This document shows, in pieces, positions 1 to 11,739 of a stretch of 64,000 nucleotides of DNA. The translations under genes were made by a program, and so were the position numbers. This DNA comes from Anolis sagrei (Eukaryota > Chordata > Lepidosauria > Squamata > Anolidae), in contig NC_090025.1 of NCBI RefSeq assembly GCF_037176765.1, forward strand, positions 75,617,545 to 75,681,544. Reading direction: 5' to 3'. Numbering within the stretch: the first letter of the stretch is position 1; each line of letters opens with the position of its first letter. Under the pieces are notes generated by a model. The model searched no databases. It was given only the letters and a program-made list of their open reading frames with translations, and was not told where the DNA came from.

Positions 1-199
1 ACTCTGCCTTCCTGCATGGAAAGGGACTCCATGGCAAGGCTTCTCTTCCCTCACAACAGTTGGTGCTTCATTCTTCTCACACAATGGGGAGAGGGGCTTT
101 TGTGCATGCTCTGTAAGGCATTTTTCTTTTTGGGAAGTTTTAAGTTATTTCCCCTTCAGCTTTTACATTTTTTTGTTTGATAGACATAGATCTGATTAG

Positions 200-294
200 A
201 ATGTGTTTTGCTGCCAAATTTGGTGTCAATTCGTTCAGTGGTTTTTGAGTTCTGTTAATCCCACAAACGAACATTACATTTTTATTTATATAGA
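200..294 (-). mobile_element. Helitron 5'-end fragment
   Basis: Reverse complement begins TCTATATAAATAAAAATG and continues with the GGATTAAC...CAAATTTGG block shared by all Helitron copies here. Only the first ~95 bp are clear. Confidence 0.6.
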
Positions 295-302
295 TGAACA
301 TA

Positions 303-560
303 ATACAGTCTCCGAGCTACAAACATCCAACTTACAAATGACTCATGGTTAAGAATGAGGGTGAGAAACAGGAAGTGAAAAAAAAATCTACCCCTATACT
401 GCCTATATAGGATTATTGCATTTTAGCCATTAATTCTGCTTCACCAGAAAAAAAGAACCCCTCACACCTATGAATTTCTGCTTTAACATCAAAAGGGTGG
501 ATTAGTGCTCTTTTTGTATACTATCCTGATGTCATGTCCATATTGACCAAGATTAGCTTA
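303..560 (+). mobile_element. decayed TIR element, left half
   Basis: Starts TACAGTCTCCGAGCTACAAA, resembling the complete element at 51138-51547. No matching right end seen. The adjoining stretch 561-1118 shows nothing recognisable. Confidence 0.3.
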
Positions 561-1128
561 AACATGTTGTAAGTAAAACATTAATAGATATTTCTTTTCT
601 GTTTCAGGTAACATGGAAGACATCATTTTGTCATGGTACTCATATTCAAATATGGCCTCACTTATTTTTTTAAAAAACTGCATTTATACACAATGTTTAT
701 AATCAATTTTAAATAAAATTACGCTAATATATTTGCCATTGATTTTTTTGAACGAACCTCCAAAGCTTTTAACAGGATTACTTCTATTGCAAGGAAATAC
801 TCTGGTTTTTGGATTTGGAACCTAAAACTGGAGTTCCGAACATATATGAACGATAGAATCGCAGTTACACAACAAATAATAGGTGAGATCCATTCCACTG
901 AACTGCAAAGCCCAGAATGAGGCAGGTGCCATTCCCTGTCCCCAGGGTGCCTGAATATGGGGAAAGTGGGATGGTGGTGTAAAACCACTCCCCAAATAGG
1001 AAGCAGTACAACTGTTCACAATGGCCCAAAATGCAGATAAGTATTTCACAACTTTTTAAAAACACAAGACAAGGTTATGTGGCCTTCTCATATGCTATGT
1101 CAAATGGATCTCAATCATTATGTGGATG

Positions 1129-1400
1129 AGAAGCCCCCGGTGGCGCAATGGGTTAAACCCCTGCGCCGGCAGGACTGAAGACCAACAGGTCGCATGTTCC
1201 AATCCGGGGAGAGGCGGATGAGCTCCCTCTATCAGCTCCAGCTTCTCATGCAGGGACATGAGAGACGCCTCCCACAAGGATGATAAAACATCAAATCATC
1301 CGGGTGTCCCCTGGGCAACGTCCTTGCAGATGGCCAATTCTCTCACACCAGAAGCGACTTGCAGTTTCTCAGGTCGGTCCTGACACGGCAAAAAAAAATC
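1129..1400 (+). mobile_element. tRNA-derived SINE
   Basis: Pol III box A (TGGCGCAATGGG) at the head and box B (GGTCGCATGTTCCAATCC) about 40 bp later. A unique body follows, then the tail GTCCTGACACGGC and a run of A. It is flanked by the direct repeat ATGTGGATG (1120-1128 and 1401-1409), so the copy is whole. The body differs from the Sauria SINEs elsewhere in the window. The tail resembles the 3' end of the jockey-like LINE. Confidence 0.8.
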
Positions 1401-1487
1401 ATGTGGATGCCACAGAATCCATCCAGTCCCAGGCCAACTCACTGGCCCATGCGGATTGGCCCCTAGTCTGCTTTGTTCAGATGCTAC

Positions 1488-1530
<43 letters not shown>

Positions 1531-1565
1531 TATTCCACTCTTATCTCCCCAAAGGGACTCACGAC
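1488..1565 (-). repeat. (AAT)n microsatellite at an L2-like LINE tail
   Basis: About 14 ATA/AAT units followed by a short reverse-strand piece of the L2-like 3' UTR (TCTCCCCAAAGGGACTCA). Stretch 1566-1829 shows nothing else. Confidence 0.6.
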
Positions 1566-1829
1566 GGATTCTACAAGATTCTGTTGTGTACAGGTATTTT
1601 TTGTGTTAAATATATTGGGGGGCAGCCTAGAGATACTCATGCAGAGATCCTGTGTCCCTAACCAAAACTAAAATAGAAGGATAAGTGTAGTATACAAATT
1701 TGACTATAAATTGGCTAAATATTTGGTGTTTTTTATTAAAAATTTTAATTGGTTTCTTGAAAATTAAACAATTTTAGCTTGATCCAATCTCAACACACAC
1801 TGCCAAGTGAAAAAGACAAGCTTAAGATT

Positions 1830-1835
1830 TTTATT
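1830..1835 (-). terminator. candidate polyadenylation signal AATAAA for OCIAD1
   Basis: AATAAA on the minus strand about 110 bp after the stop codon. It is the first such hexamer downstream. Whether it is the main site cannot be told; mammalian OCIAD1 3' UTRs may be longer. Confidence 0.4.
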
Positions 1836-1945
1836 GTCACATATCTGCATTGCACAGAATACAGAATATTCTGATATTTAACCCACACTGATAATAAAGC
1901 TGGATTATTTGATTGATGAGGCGTCTTCAGAAGGTACAAAGGTTT

Positions 1946-1983
1946 TCATTCTTCCCAGGAATCTCCATACTTGTTGACTTTGC
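1946..1983 (-). CDS. OCIAD1: OCIAD1 last coding exon (residues 229-240, stop TGA)
   Basis: Acceptor CTTTTGTAG. Encodes KVNKYGDSWEE then TGA; the human C-terminus is KVNKYGDTWDE. Confidence 0.92.
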
Positions 1984-2331
1984 CTACAAAAGAAAACACA
2001 TACAGTAGTACACAAAGGTGCTTATTAACTATGTGAATATTAAGAACTAGAGATGGGAAGGCCCAGAAGAAGAAAAAACAGAAAATTGCGGGGGAGGGGG
2101 GGAAGCATGTTTTTCCCCAATTCCCTCCCCCTTCATTTTTCCCTGTTTTTTCCCCATTTTTTCCAGGCCTTCTAATATCTTTTAAGAACAAAATGACCTC
2201 TTGCCAGAAAAGTATCTGGCACAGCACTGGACTTGCTAACTTTGATTACCACAACAGTATAACCAACTAATTCATTAGTGAATTTCCCTTCTCAACAGGA
2301 GGAGGGCACTATTGCTTGTAGCTTCTATATA

Positions 2332-2381
<50 letters not shown>

Positions 2382-5300
2382 TACACACACATACAGAGTG
2401 TACCCCAAAAATGTATATACCCCTTGAGATCTCACTAGTAGCTATAGTGATTATTTGAAAGCTATTTATATTTATATTGGAAGAATAGCTGTTATATCAC
2501 CAATCCTCCATATCCATGGATTTTATATCGACGGATTCCACCATCCCAAAAGCAAACCTTGATTTTTGCCATGTTCTATAAACGGCACAACTTTACTGAC
2601 ACCATTGTACATAATGGGGCTTGAGCATATATAGGTTTTGGTACCCAAGGCTCTCCACTATAATAAAGATTTAATCAAAGTTATAAATTCCATCTTTAAT
2701 TACAGTTTTATGGGACATGTACAAATTGTTGTACCTGTAACAATGCACTGATCACAATATTAAAGCACAGATTTGCAAACATTTGAAGTTGTCCTAGTAA
2801 TTTCTTGACACTTTGGTATTAATTAGAATCTTATTGTATTAAAGAATGGGGGTGGGGATGGGGATCCAAAAGAATTCCAGATTTATAAACTGCTGAGGAT
2901 ATCTACTGTATATACTCAAGTATAAGCCAAGTTTTTCAGCTTATACTTGAGTCGAGGTTATTTATTTTTTTACATTTTACTCTATTATTAATTTTTATTA
3001 CATTTATTATTTTACTCTCTTTATTATTATTGGAAGGATACGTAAGCAAATTTACATTGAAGAAGGTTACAATAATTGTTTAATCAGAGTTGGACAGTCT
3101 TATCTTAAATTACAGTTTTATGTAAATATTCAAAAACATTTGTCCTACTGATGCCTCAATTAATGTAATTTTATTGGTATCTATTTTTATTTTGAAACTA
3201 GCTGTCCCCTGCCACGCATTGCTGTGGCCCAGTCTGTGTATACGTGTTTTGTGTGTGTATATATGTGTATTTATATATTTGCGTATATGTGTATTTATGT
3301 GGTTATGCGCATGCGTTGTAATGTATTTATTTAATTTTTTGGCTTTTTAAGTCTCTTCCACTGTGTTTTTCAGTGTTTTTATGAGTAACTGTGGCCAAAC
3401 CTTTCCTCCCTCTTTTTTCCTTTCTTTCTCTCCTTCTTTCCCTCCCTCTTTTTCTTTTCCTTCTTTCCCTTTTTGTTTCTTCCTTCTCTACCTGTTTCTC
3501 TTTCCTCCCTCCCTTTGCTCTTTGGTTCCTTCCCTCCTTCTCTCTTTCCTTCCTTCCCTCCCTCTTTCTCTCTTTTGTGCCTTCTTTCCTTCCTTCCCTC
3601 TCTCTTTCCTTTCTTCTTTCACTTTTTTATTTCCATTTCTCCTTCCTTCCTTCACTACCTTTCTTTCTTTCTCTCCTTCCCTCCTTCTTTCCCTCTTTAT
3701 ATCCCTCCCTCCTTCCTTTCTTTCCCCTTTCTGTGTATATGTGTTTTGTGTGTATATATATATATGTGCATATATGTGTATATATTTGTGAATGTGTGTT
3801 TGTCTATATATGTGGTTTTGCACATGCGTTGTAATGGTTTTTTGTTTTTGTTTTTTGGCTTTTAAAGTCTCCTCCGCTGTGTTTTTCAATGTTTTTATGA
3901 ATGATGGACACTCATTGGCCTGATAGGTGTATTGTGTCCAAATTTGGTGTCAATTTGTCCAGTGGTTTTTGAGTTACGTTAATCCCACAAAAGAACATTT
4001 CATATTTATTTATATAGATTTGCCGGTAGCTGCTGCATTTCACACCCTTATACTCAAGTCAATACGTTTTCCCAGTTTTTTGTAGTAAAATTGGGTGCCT
4101 TGTCTTATAATCAGGTCGGCTTAAGTATATAAGTATATATGCACATTTTGGGGACATGTTATAAATTACTTCACCCAATGCTTTTCCTGTATAAAAATAT
4201 GTACAATGCCTTACATTTGACTTGGTGAGTATACTCAAATACAGAATATATTCTCATTCAGATACTATTTTCTATTAAATGACAGGTAGTATGACTTTCT
4301 AGCTCATTTTAGTCTTTGTTTCTTTGTACCGGATTTTTTTTTCTATTCAGTAAAGCACAGTCTCACATTTGTTGCCAAGTACAGTTTCCTTTCAGTCCAA
4401 GGGTAAACAGAATTAAACAATGGCACATCCTTCTGAGTTCTGCTATGAATTCAAAAGTTAATTAAAAACAACCATTCAAAAAGCTGGCTGTTTCCAGACA
4501 CCTGATCTAGACCAATTTACTGTGCCGATTTCTTCAGGCTCAAAGAATAGAAAAGGGACACCTGGGTTAATTTATCTCAGTCTGAGTGAATGGTACCCAG
4601 CGATAAATCAGGTCATTCCAATGAAAGGAAACAGGCATAAAATCAGTTTTTTCAAAGAAGATTTGTTTACTCTTTAGAAAGCTGCCAGTCCCCAGTGGAA
4701 AGGCAAGATTAAACACAAAACTCCCATGTCCTTGACGCAACCGCTGCAGATGTCATTACCAAATATTTCAGCGATTTAACAATTTACCTTCCTTCTTCAA
4801 TGGCATTTCCTGGGATGCCTTTGACGGAACCTCTGATCTCTGTGTTATTCCTGCCTCATACATCTCTCTATTTCTGTTCCTTAGTTCATCATATGTAAAT
4901 CCTCTTCTTTTTGGACTTTCTTCCTGAGATGGTATTGGTTCTTAGGGAACAAGAGAAATAAATATAAAAGAGAGAGAAAGAAAGGGAGGATGTGGTTGAA
5001 TAACACCACACATGGATGGAGTATGGGAATGTTTCACTTGTGAGCAGTTGACGTCAACCAATTAAAAAAAAACTGGCTTCCCTAATGGAAAAAGTAACAG
5101 AAATTACAGTGACTGCGGATTCAAACAGTAAGCCTGCTTGTCTTTGTTTTAAATGCACTGTATAGGCTATACATTGCAACACTGCTCTAAATTCAGGGAT
5201 CTGTGAGATAAACTTTAAGGTAAGTGAAACAGCAAATGACACGATTTTAAAAATAAATAGTTATTAATTGGACATAAACACACAACAATACAAGTTAATA

Positions 5301-8300
5301 AAGGAGGTTAAATTTTATTTATCGTGTCAGGAGTAGACCAAACAGTTGCATTGTGTTTTTTAACAAACAGACAAACAAACAAAACACAAAGTTTGCAAGC
5401 TTGGTAGTTGATTAAATGTCCTTTGACCAGTAGCTGACCACTTGGAGTGCCTCTGGTGTTGCCGCAAGAAGGTCCTCCATTGTGCATGTGGCAGGGCTCA
5501 GGTTGCATTGCAGTAGGTGGTCTGTAGTTTGCTCTTCTCCACACTTGCATGTCGTGGATTCCACTTTGTAGCCCCATTTCTTAAGGTTGGCTCTGCATCT
5601 CATGGTGCCAGAGCGCAGTCTGTTCAGCGCCTTCCAAGTTGGCCAGTTTTCTGTATGCCCAGGGGGGAGTCTCTCATCTGGTATCAGCCACTGATTGAGG
5701 TTCTGGGTTTGAGCCTGCCACTTTTGGACTCTTGCTTGCTGAGGTGTTCCAGCGAGTGGCTCTGTAGATCTTAGAAAACTATTTCTTGATTTAAGTCGTT
5801 GACATGCCTGCTGATACCCAAATGGGAGGAGCTGGAGATGTCACTGCCTTGGTCCTTTCACTATTGGTTGCTACTTCCCTGCAGATGTCACATGGTGCAA
5901 TACCGGCTAAACAGTGTAATTTCTCCAGTAGTGTAGGAGGTTAAATTCAGTTTACTTTTATTTATGTGTATACATACAAATGCCATCTTCACTCTACTTA
6001 TAACTATTTTGCATCCCATATTACTCAAACACAGGAGTTTCTGTGTCCCCATCACACTTCATAGATGCTGCCACTGCAATTCTATGCAATAGTTATCTAA
6101 CATTATATCATTCAGAAGATATATCATTCGTCGGAGCAGTTACTAATGCAAACGAGCAGGAACACAGACCTTTAAGGGACAGATTTATAAATTCAGATGA
6201 AAAAATGGATGAAACATGGCTGACATGCTCACTATCACAATACTTTTTCCCAACGTAGCCATCCACCAATATTTTTGACTACAATTTCTACCATCTCTGA
6301 CTATTGTCCATGACAGCTGGGGCCATGAAAATTATAAAACATTTGGAAGAACTTCCCAGGCTCAATAATGGTGAATTATGACAAATCAGTCGATGTGGCT
6401 CTTAATGAGACATGCCACATTATCTCAGGATGTCTATGCCCAACACCACTGGAGAAATTATATGTTTATATTGCAACACCTGACATCTATCAAGAAGTAG
6501 CAGCCTGTAATGAAAGGACCAAGGCATTGACATCTCCGGCCCATCCTCTGTTCAGAAATCACACAGCAAACCAACACCTTAAATCAAGAAATAGCTTTTT
6601 AAGATCTACAGAGACACTCACAGGAACACCTCAGCAAGCAAGAGTCCAAAAGTGGCAGGCGAAAAGCTGGAACCTCAATCAGTGGCTGATACCAGAGAAG
6701 AGACTCCCTCCAGGACACACAAAAGACTGGGTGACTTTGAAGGCACTGAACAGGCTGTGCTCTGGGTCCACGAGATGCAGAGCCAGCCTTAAGAAATGGG
6801 GCTACAAAGTGGAGTCCACAACATGCAAGTGTGGAGAAGAGCAAACCCCAGAGCACCTACTACAATGCAACCTGAACCCTGCCATGTGCACAATGGAGGA
6901 CCTTCTCACAGCGACACCAGAGGCACTCAGGTGGCCAGCTTCTAGTCAAAGGACATTTAGTATAATGCCAAGTCTTTAACTTTGTATTTTTGACTACATT
7001 ATAACTGTACTCTCAATTTGCTTCTGACATGATAAATAAATAAATGACAAATCTGTATATATTTCTATTGTAGACAGGAAGCTATATAAGATTAATGGTA
7101 CATGTAATGATGTAGCATCTCACCTTAACGTGATATACCATATTTTCTTACATAAGAGGCGCACTCCATTTTTTGGGCCCCAAAATGGGGGTTTCCCTTT
7201 CCTCGCAAGACATTTTGAACACGGAGCTTTCTCTCCCTTCTCTTTAGCTCGAGAATAAGGCAGCTTTTATTATAAAAACTTAAAATCCAGCAAACAGAAG
7301 GCAACATTTTTTACCACATAATAGTTGCCCCCCTTTCCAACAAAATGGGAGATAAAAATTGTAACTATTATGCAATGAAATATGGTAATTGATTTTAAGA
7401 AATAATTAGGAGTATCTTATAGAACTATAGTTCTATAAGATACTCATATTGCACCAATGCAGGTGCAATATGACTGATTGTTTAACGCAGTTTAAAAATA
7501 TCTAACTGCCAACCATTAGATGTCAATTCACTGACTTCAGTTGTTTGGGCCTCCAACTCACAGAATTCCTGACCACTGGAGAAGTTGGCTAAGCTTTCTG
7601 GGAGTTGGGAAGTCAAAACAGCTGGAGGACTGCAGTTTTGAGGATGCTTTTACTATAGTTTAAGTATCACAGTACAAAATCTGGCAGATTCGACCACCAA
7701 TTCCTCCCTTGTCTTTTCAAAGTGTATATCCTCAGCCAAGTGACAACATCATAAGATACAAGTGTTCAATGGAAATTTCCAGGAACAACTGGCAGGAGTA
7801 TTCCCCTTGTGCCTATCAGTCCTTCCCCGCAAATATGACCCCACTTCTTGAATCAACACTGAACAGGACATTTGTGAAACACATATTCCTCATATGCATC
7901 CTAATGCCGCCATTTTAAATGTGAAAAAATCACATCTATCAGTGAAGTGAAAATTGAATTCCAACCTTTCCATTTTTGACAAGAAAAGCATTACAAAATT
8001 CAAGACAGACTGTACCTTGAGGGGAACTGTCTGTTATTCCAGTAGGTGAAGATTCATTCATGGAAGAACTAAATGGGGCAGGTACATACTTAGATTGAAA
8101 GTCTGCCATTCCATAATTATCAACAGGATATTTTGAAGATGTTTGTGATTCTGCTGCTGGGGTATTTTCAAAAGACGGGGGCGCTTTTGAAAATCCTGGT
8201 TGTTGAGAATGGTACCTGCAGAGAAACACAATGGCTATCAGAAGTTCATTTTTTTAAAAAAAGAAACCTTGTTTATTAAAGATATATGTATAGTGCATTA

Positions 8301-11300
8301 AAATAAAATCACTCAGGCCAACAATATCAAGAGATTTGTAATGCTTGAGAAAAACTATTACACAAATCAAACAATTATAGCAGAGAGGGGAATGGAAACA
8401 AAACTGGGAGAGAACTATACGAGATGGACATGGCGAAGGCGAGGGAAAGCGTAGGAATGGCAGAAGCATTTGCTTCATTCTTAAGAGGAGGCTGAAATCT
8501 TCATTTAGCACAGATATTCCATAACAAAGATAACTGTATGGTAAATTTTAAATAAAGGCTAACTTTCAATTCTGAAAATATTTACAATTCAGCTGCAAAC
8601 ATTGAATGGCATACAATGAATATTTCTGTCTGTTCACTAAAGCAACAGGCTATAATTCGTAAACAATTAATATCTATGTTTTTAGACAAAAAAATTATTC
8701 TTCAATACACAGTCAGTATTGTGTATTGAATGGCCCAACTTACATGTCTAAATGCATCTCCCCTTATGAACCACCTAGGACCTTAAGATCATCTGGGGAG
8801 GCCCTGCTCTCGTTACCACCTTCGTTACAAGTACGTTTGGCGGAGATGAGAGATAGAGCCTTCTCGGTGGTGACCCCCCGGGTATGGAACCCACTCCCTA
8901 TAGATATAAGATCGGCCACCTCCCTTTTAACATTCCGGGAAAAAGTCAAGACGAGGCTTTTTGAACAAGCATTTCCAAATGCAGAGTAACTGACATAGGA
9001 AAATGGAACGACGACAATAAGGCATTTTTAACAAGGAGACACTATGAATTTATATTTTATTGATTTGTTTAGTTTTTATTATATGTTATGTTTTTAATTG
9101 TATTTATGATATTGTAAGCATTGAATTTTACCCTGTTGACCGCCTTTAGTAGCCTACGGGCTGAGAAAGGCGGTATACAAATACAGTAAACAAATAAATA
9201 CAAATCTATGTAAATATATCCAATATAAATTATCACATATTAGCTTCATTATATATAAACAGATAAGAGGTTTGTATAACGAAGGCCCAATCTACAATGC
9301 CAAATAATGCAGTTTGAAACTGCATTATGTGGTCAGTGCAGACGCATTATAGAGATGAGGCCAAAACTGCACTCGTTTTAAACAGTATGGTGTTGGCTAA
9401 TACAAGTGAATGTTGCACAGAACAGCAATGGTTTTAAACAGCATTGTGGAAGAAATCGTAGTGTGAAAAATACTTGCACTTTCCAAAGTTTTATTTAAGG
9501 AGGCCAGCTTGCACTGTTTTTCTAAATTGCACTGCCAAACAAATTCCTTTTGTCCTGATATCTTAATCCTTTTTGCTTGCATCAGTGAATGACAGCCGAG
9601 TTTTTTCTAGCTCTAACTGGCTAAGTTGCAGTCTGGTATAATGGTTTTCAGATGGAAGCACATTCCTGGTGGCAGATAAGCCTCCTTGAAAGTCATAATA
9701 CCAATCCTTTCCCTGCAGAGCAGCAAGAATAGGGGCACATTCAGTGCAGAGAAAAAGGGACTAAGAGGGCTGAGTGAAATTCTATCCTAATTAATAATAA
9801 TAATAAACTTTATTTGTACCCCGCCACCATCTCCGCAAGCGGGGACTCGGGGCAGCTCACATGAGGCCAACAACAAATTACAATAAAATAAAATACAAAT
9901 TACAATAAAGTAAACAACATCGCAGTAACATACAAATATATAAATATAATAAGCAAAATACACAAAGCATAAGAAAGCAATAAACAAACATAATGACAGT
10001 GAGCGAGCCACAAGTACAATAAAATGGTTTAAAAACTCAGGGTGAGATAAAAGGAGCAGATTATTTGCATGGGAGAGCTCATATAGAAACAGTGTAATAA
10101 ACATACCTTCATACAAAGTATTCCTAGGACAAAAATGTTAATTCAATCCTTGCAAATCAGTACATGTCAGGAGTGCTTCAAGAGACAATGACATTTCAAC
10201 ATTTAATATGGAACTGATTTTATATGGATTTTACTGTTTAATCGATGTATGTATGTTTGTGGCATTCAATTGTTGCCAGTTTGTACGCCACCCCGAGTCG
10301 CCTTCGGGCTGAGAAGGGCGGAGTAGAAGTGCGGTAATAATAATATCAAGGCAGGAATAATAAAATTCAAAAGAGTTCCCTGAGTACAGGAACTCTGAAA
10401 ACTAAGGATTCTGGTGTGTGCTTTATAGGCCCAGCTCATACATTTCACTTTGCTTTGTAAAGTGTCTTTAAAGTTGAAGGACCACAGAAAAAGACTACAA
10501 TGAGTAACAAGAGTTCATGTACACAGAATTGAAAGTTTGTCTAATTTCCTTCCTTCTACACCTAATCTGATTTTTTTCTCACAACTATCCTTGCAATCAA
10601 TTGAATGCTGTCGTCTTCTATGCAAAAAATATTATATTCAAGGGAAACATCTAGAACTGACACACTTTCCCACATCCTGCTGAAGCTTTTCCTGTTTAGA
10701 AACCGTCTCAGAATACTTAACTCTGAATGATAGTTAATGCTCAAATATTACCATCCTCTTTCTTGGCAAAGCTTACTTTTAGAAAAAGTAACAAATTTTC
10801 ATTGTTTTTACGTATATTAGCATATCCCAATGATCACACTATAGCTGCACAACAAAATAAAGCAAGCACACTTAAGATTGTTTTGCAGTGGTCTAAAAAT
10901 ATATTACAACAACAATACTTCATTATGGTCCATGACCACCACATAATGCATTTTTAAAAATTACATTGGGTTGTTGTAGGTTTTTCCGGGCTATATGGCC
11001 ATGTTCTAGAGGCATTTTCTCCTGACGTTTCACCTGCAACTATGGTAAGCATCCTCAGAGGTAGTGAGGTCTGGCAGGTGAAACGTCAGGAGAAAATGCC
11101 TCTAGAACGTGGCCATATAGCCCGGAAAAACCTACAACAACCAGGGCCGTAGCCAGAAAAAAATTTCAGGAGGGGTTGAAATTTTCAGGGGGCGGGGGTT
11201 TGAAAATTTTGTGGGGGGGGGGGGGGGTTGAAACCTGCCTCCTAGCTCATGCTGAAGCAAAGAGCAGGGGGCAGAGCAGCCTTCAATAGCCTGCAGCTCT

Positions 11301-11704
11301 GCCCCTGTCAACCACCTCCACCAAGTCTGTCCCCCTTAATGAGAGCATTCAACACCCCCCCCCCCCCCCCAACTTGGTTGCTTCGCTACATTGGCTATTG
11401 CTGCAAGTAATGACAGTGTGAATAAACTGTCAATATTTGCCTGAGATAGTGCTTGCAGTTCTGGAGGGACTCTTAATTTTTTGCATCTCATAGACTTAGC
11501 ATGGGGATTTGATTAACCAGTTAAAATTCATGAGTAAACCAGGTTATTTTAAAAATCTGAAACATTTGAACCCCTAACCCCCCCCCCCCCCTTCGCTACA
11601 GGCCTGACAACAACCCAGTGATTCCGGCCATGAAAGCCTTCAACAATACAAAAATTACATTATTTTCTATGTTAAAACACTCCGAAATTTGAAACAGACA
11701 GTAA

Positions 11705-11739
<35 letters not shown>

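Larger units (their letters stand above)
2905..4139. mobile_element. TIR DNA element split by a Helitron
   Basis: Left part 2905-3197 starts TGTATATACTCAAGTATAAGCC. Right part 4019-4139 ends GGCTTAAGTATATAAGTATAT, an imperfect inverted match. The interior left side ends TTTTGAAA and the right side resumes TTTGCCGGTAGCTGC, exactly where the Helitron sits. Superfamily not assigned. Confidence 0.55.

Noticed and set aside
1129-1200. tRNA gene (box A and box B present)
   Set aside because: No cloverleaf, and the boxes belong to a SINE with its own tail and target duplication.
1296-1671. Poly-Ile/poly-Asn open frames
   Set aside because: Product of the (AAT)n microsatellite.
3363-3889. Ser/Leu/Phe/Pro-rich open frames of 130-147 codons
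   Set aside because: Pure CCTTT low-complexity tract inside a Helitron; open in every frame.
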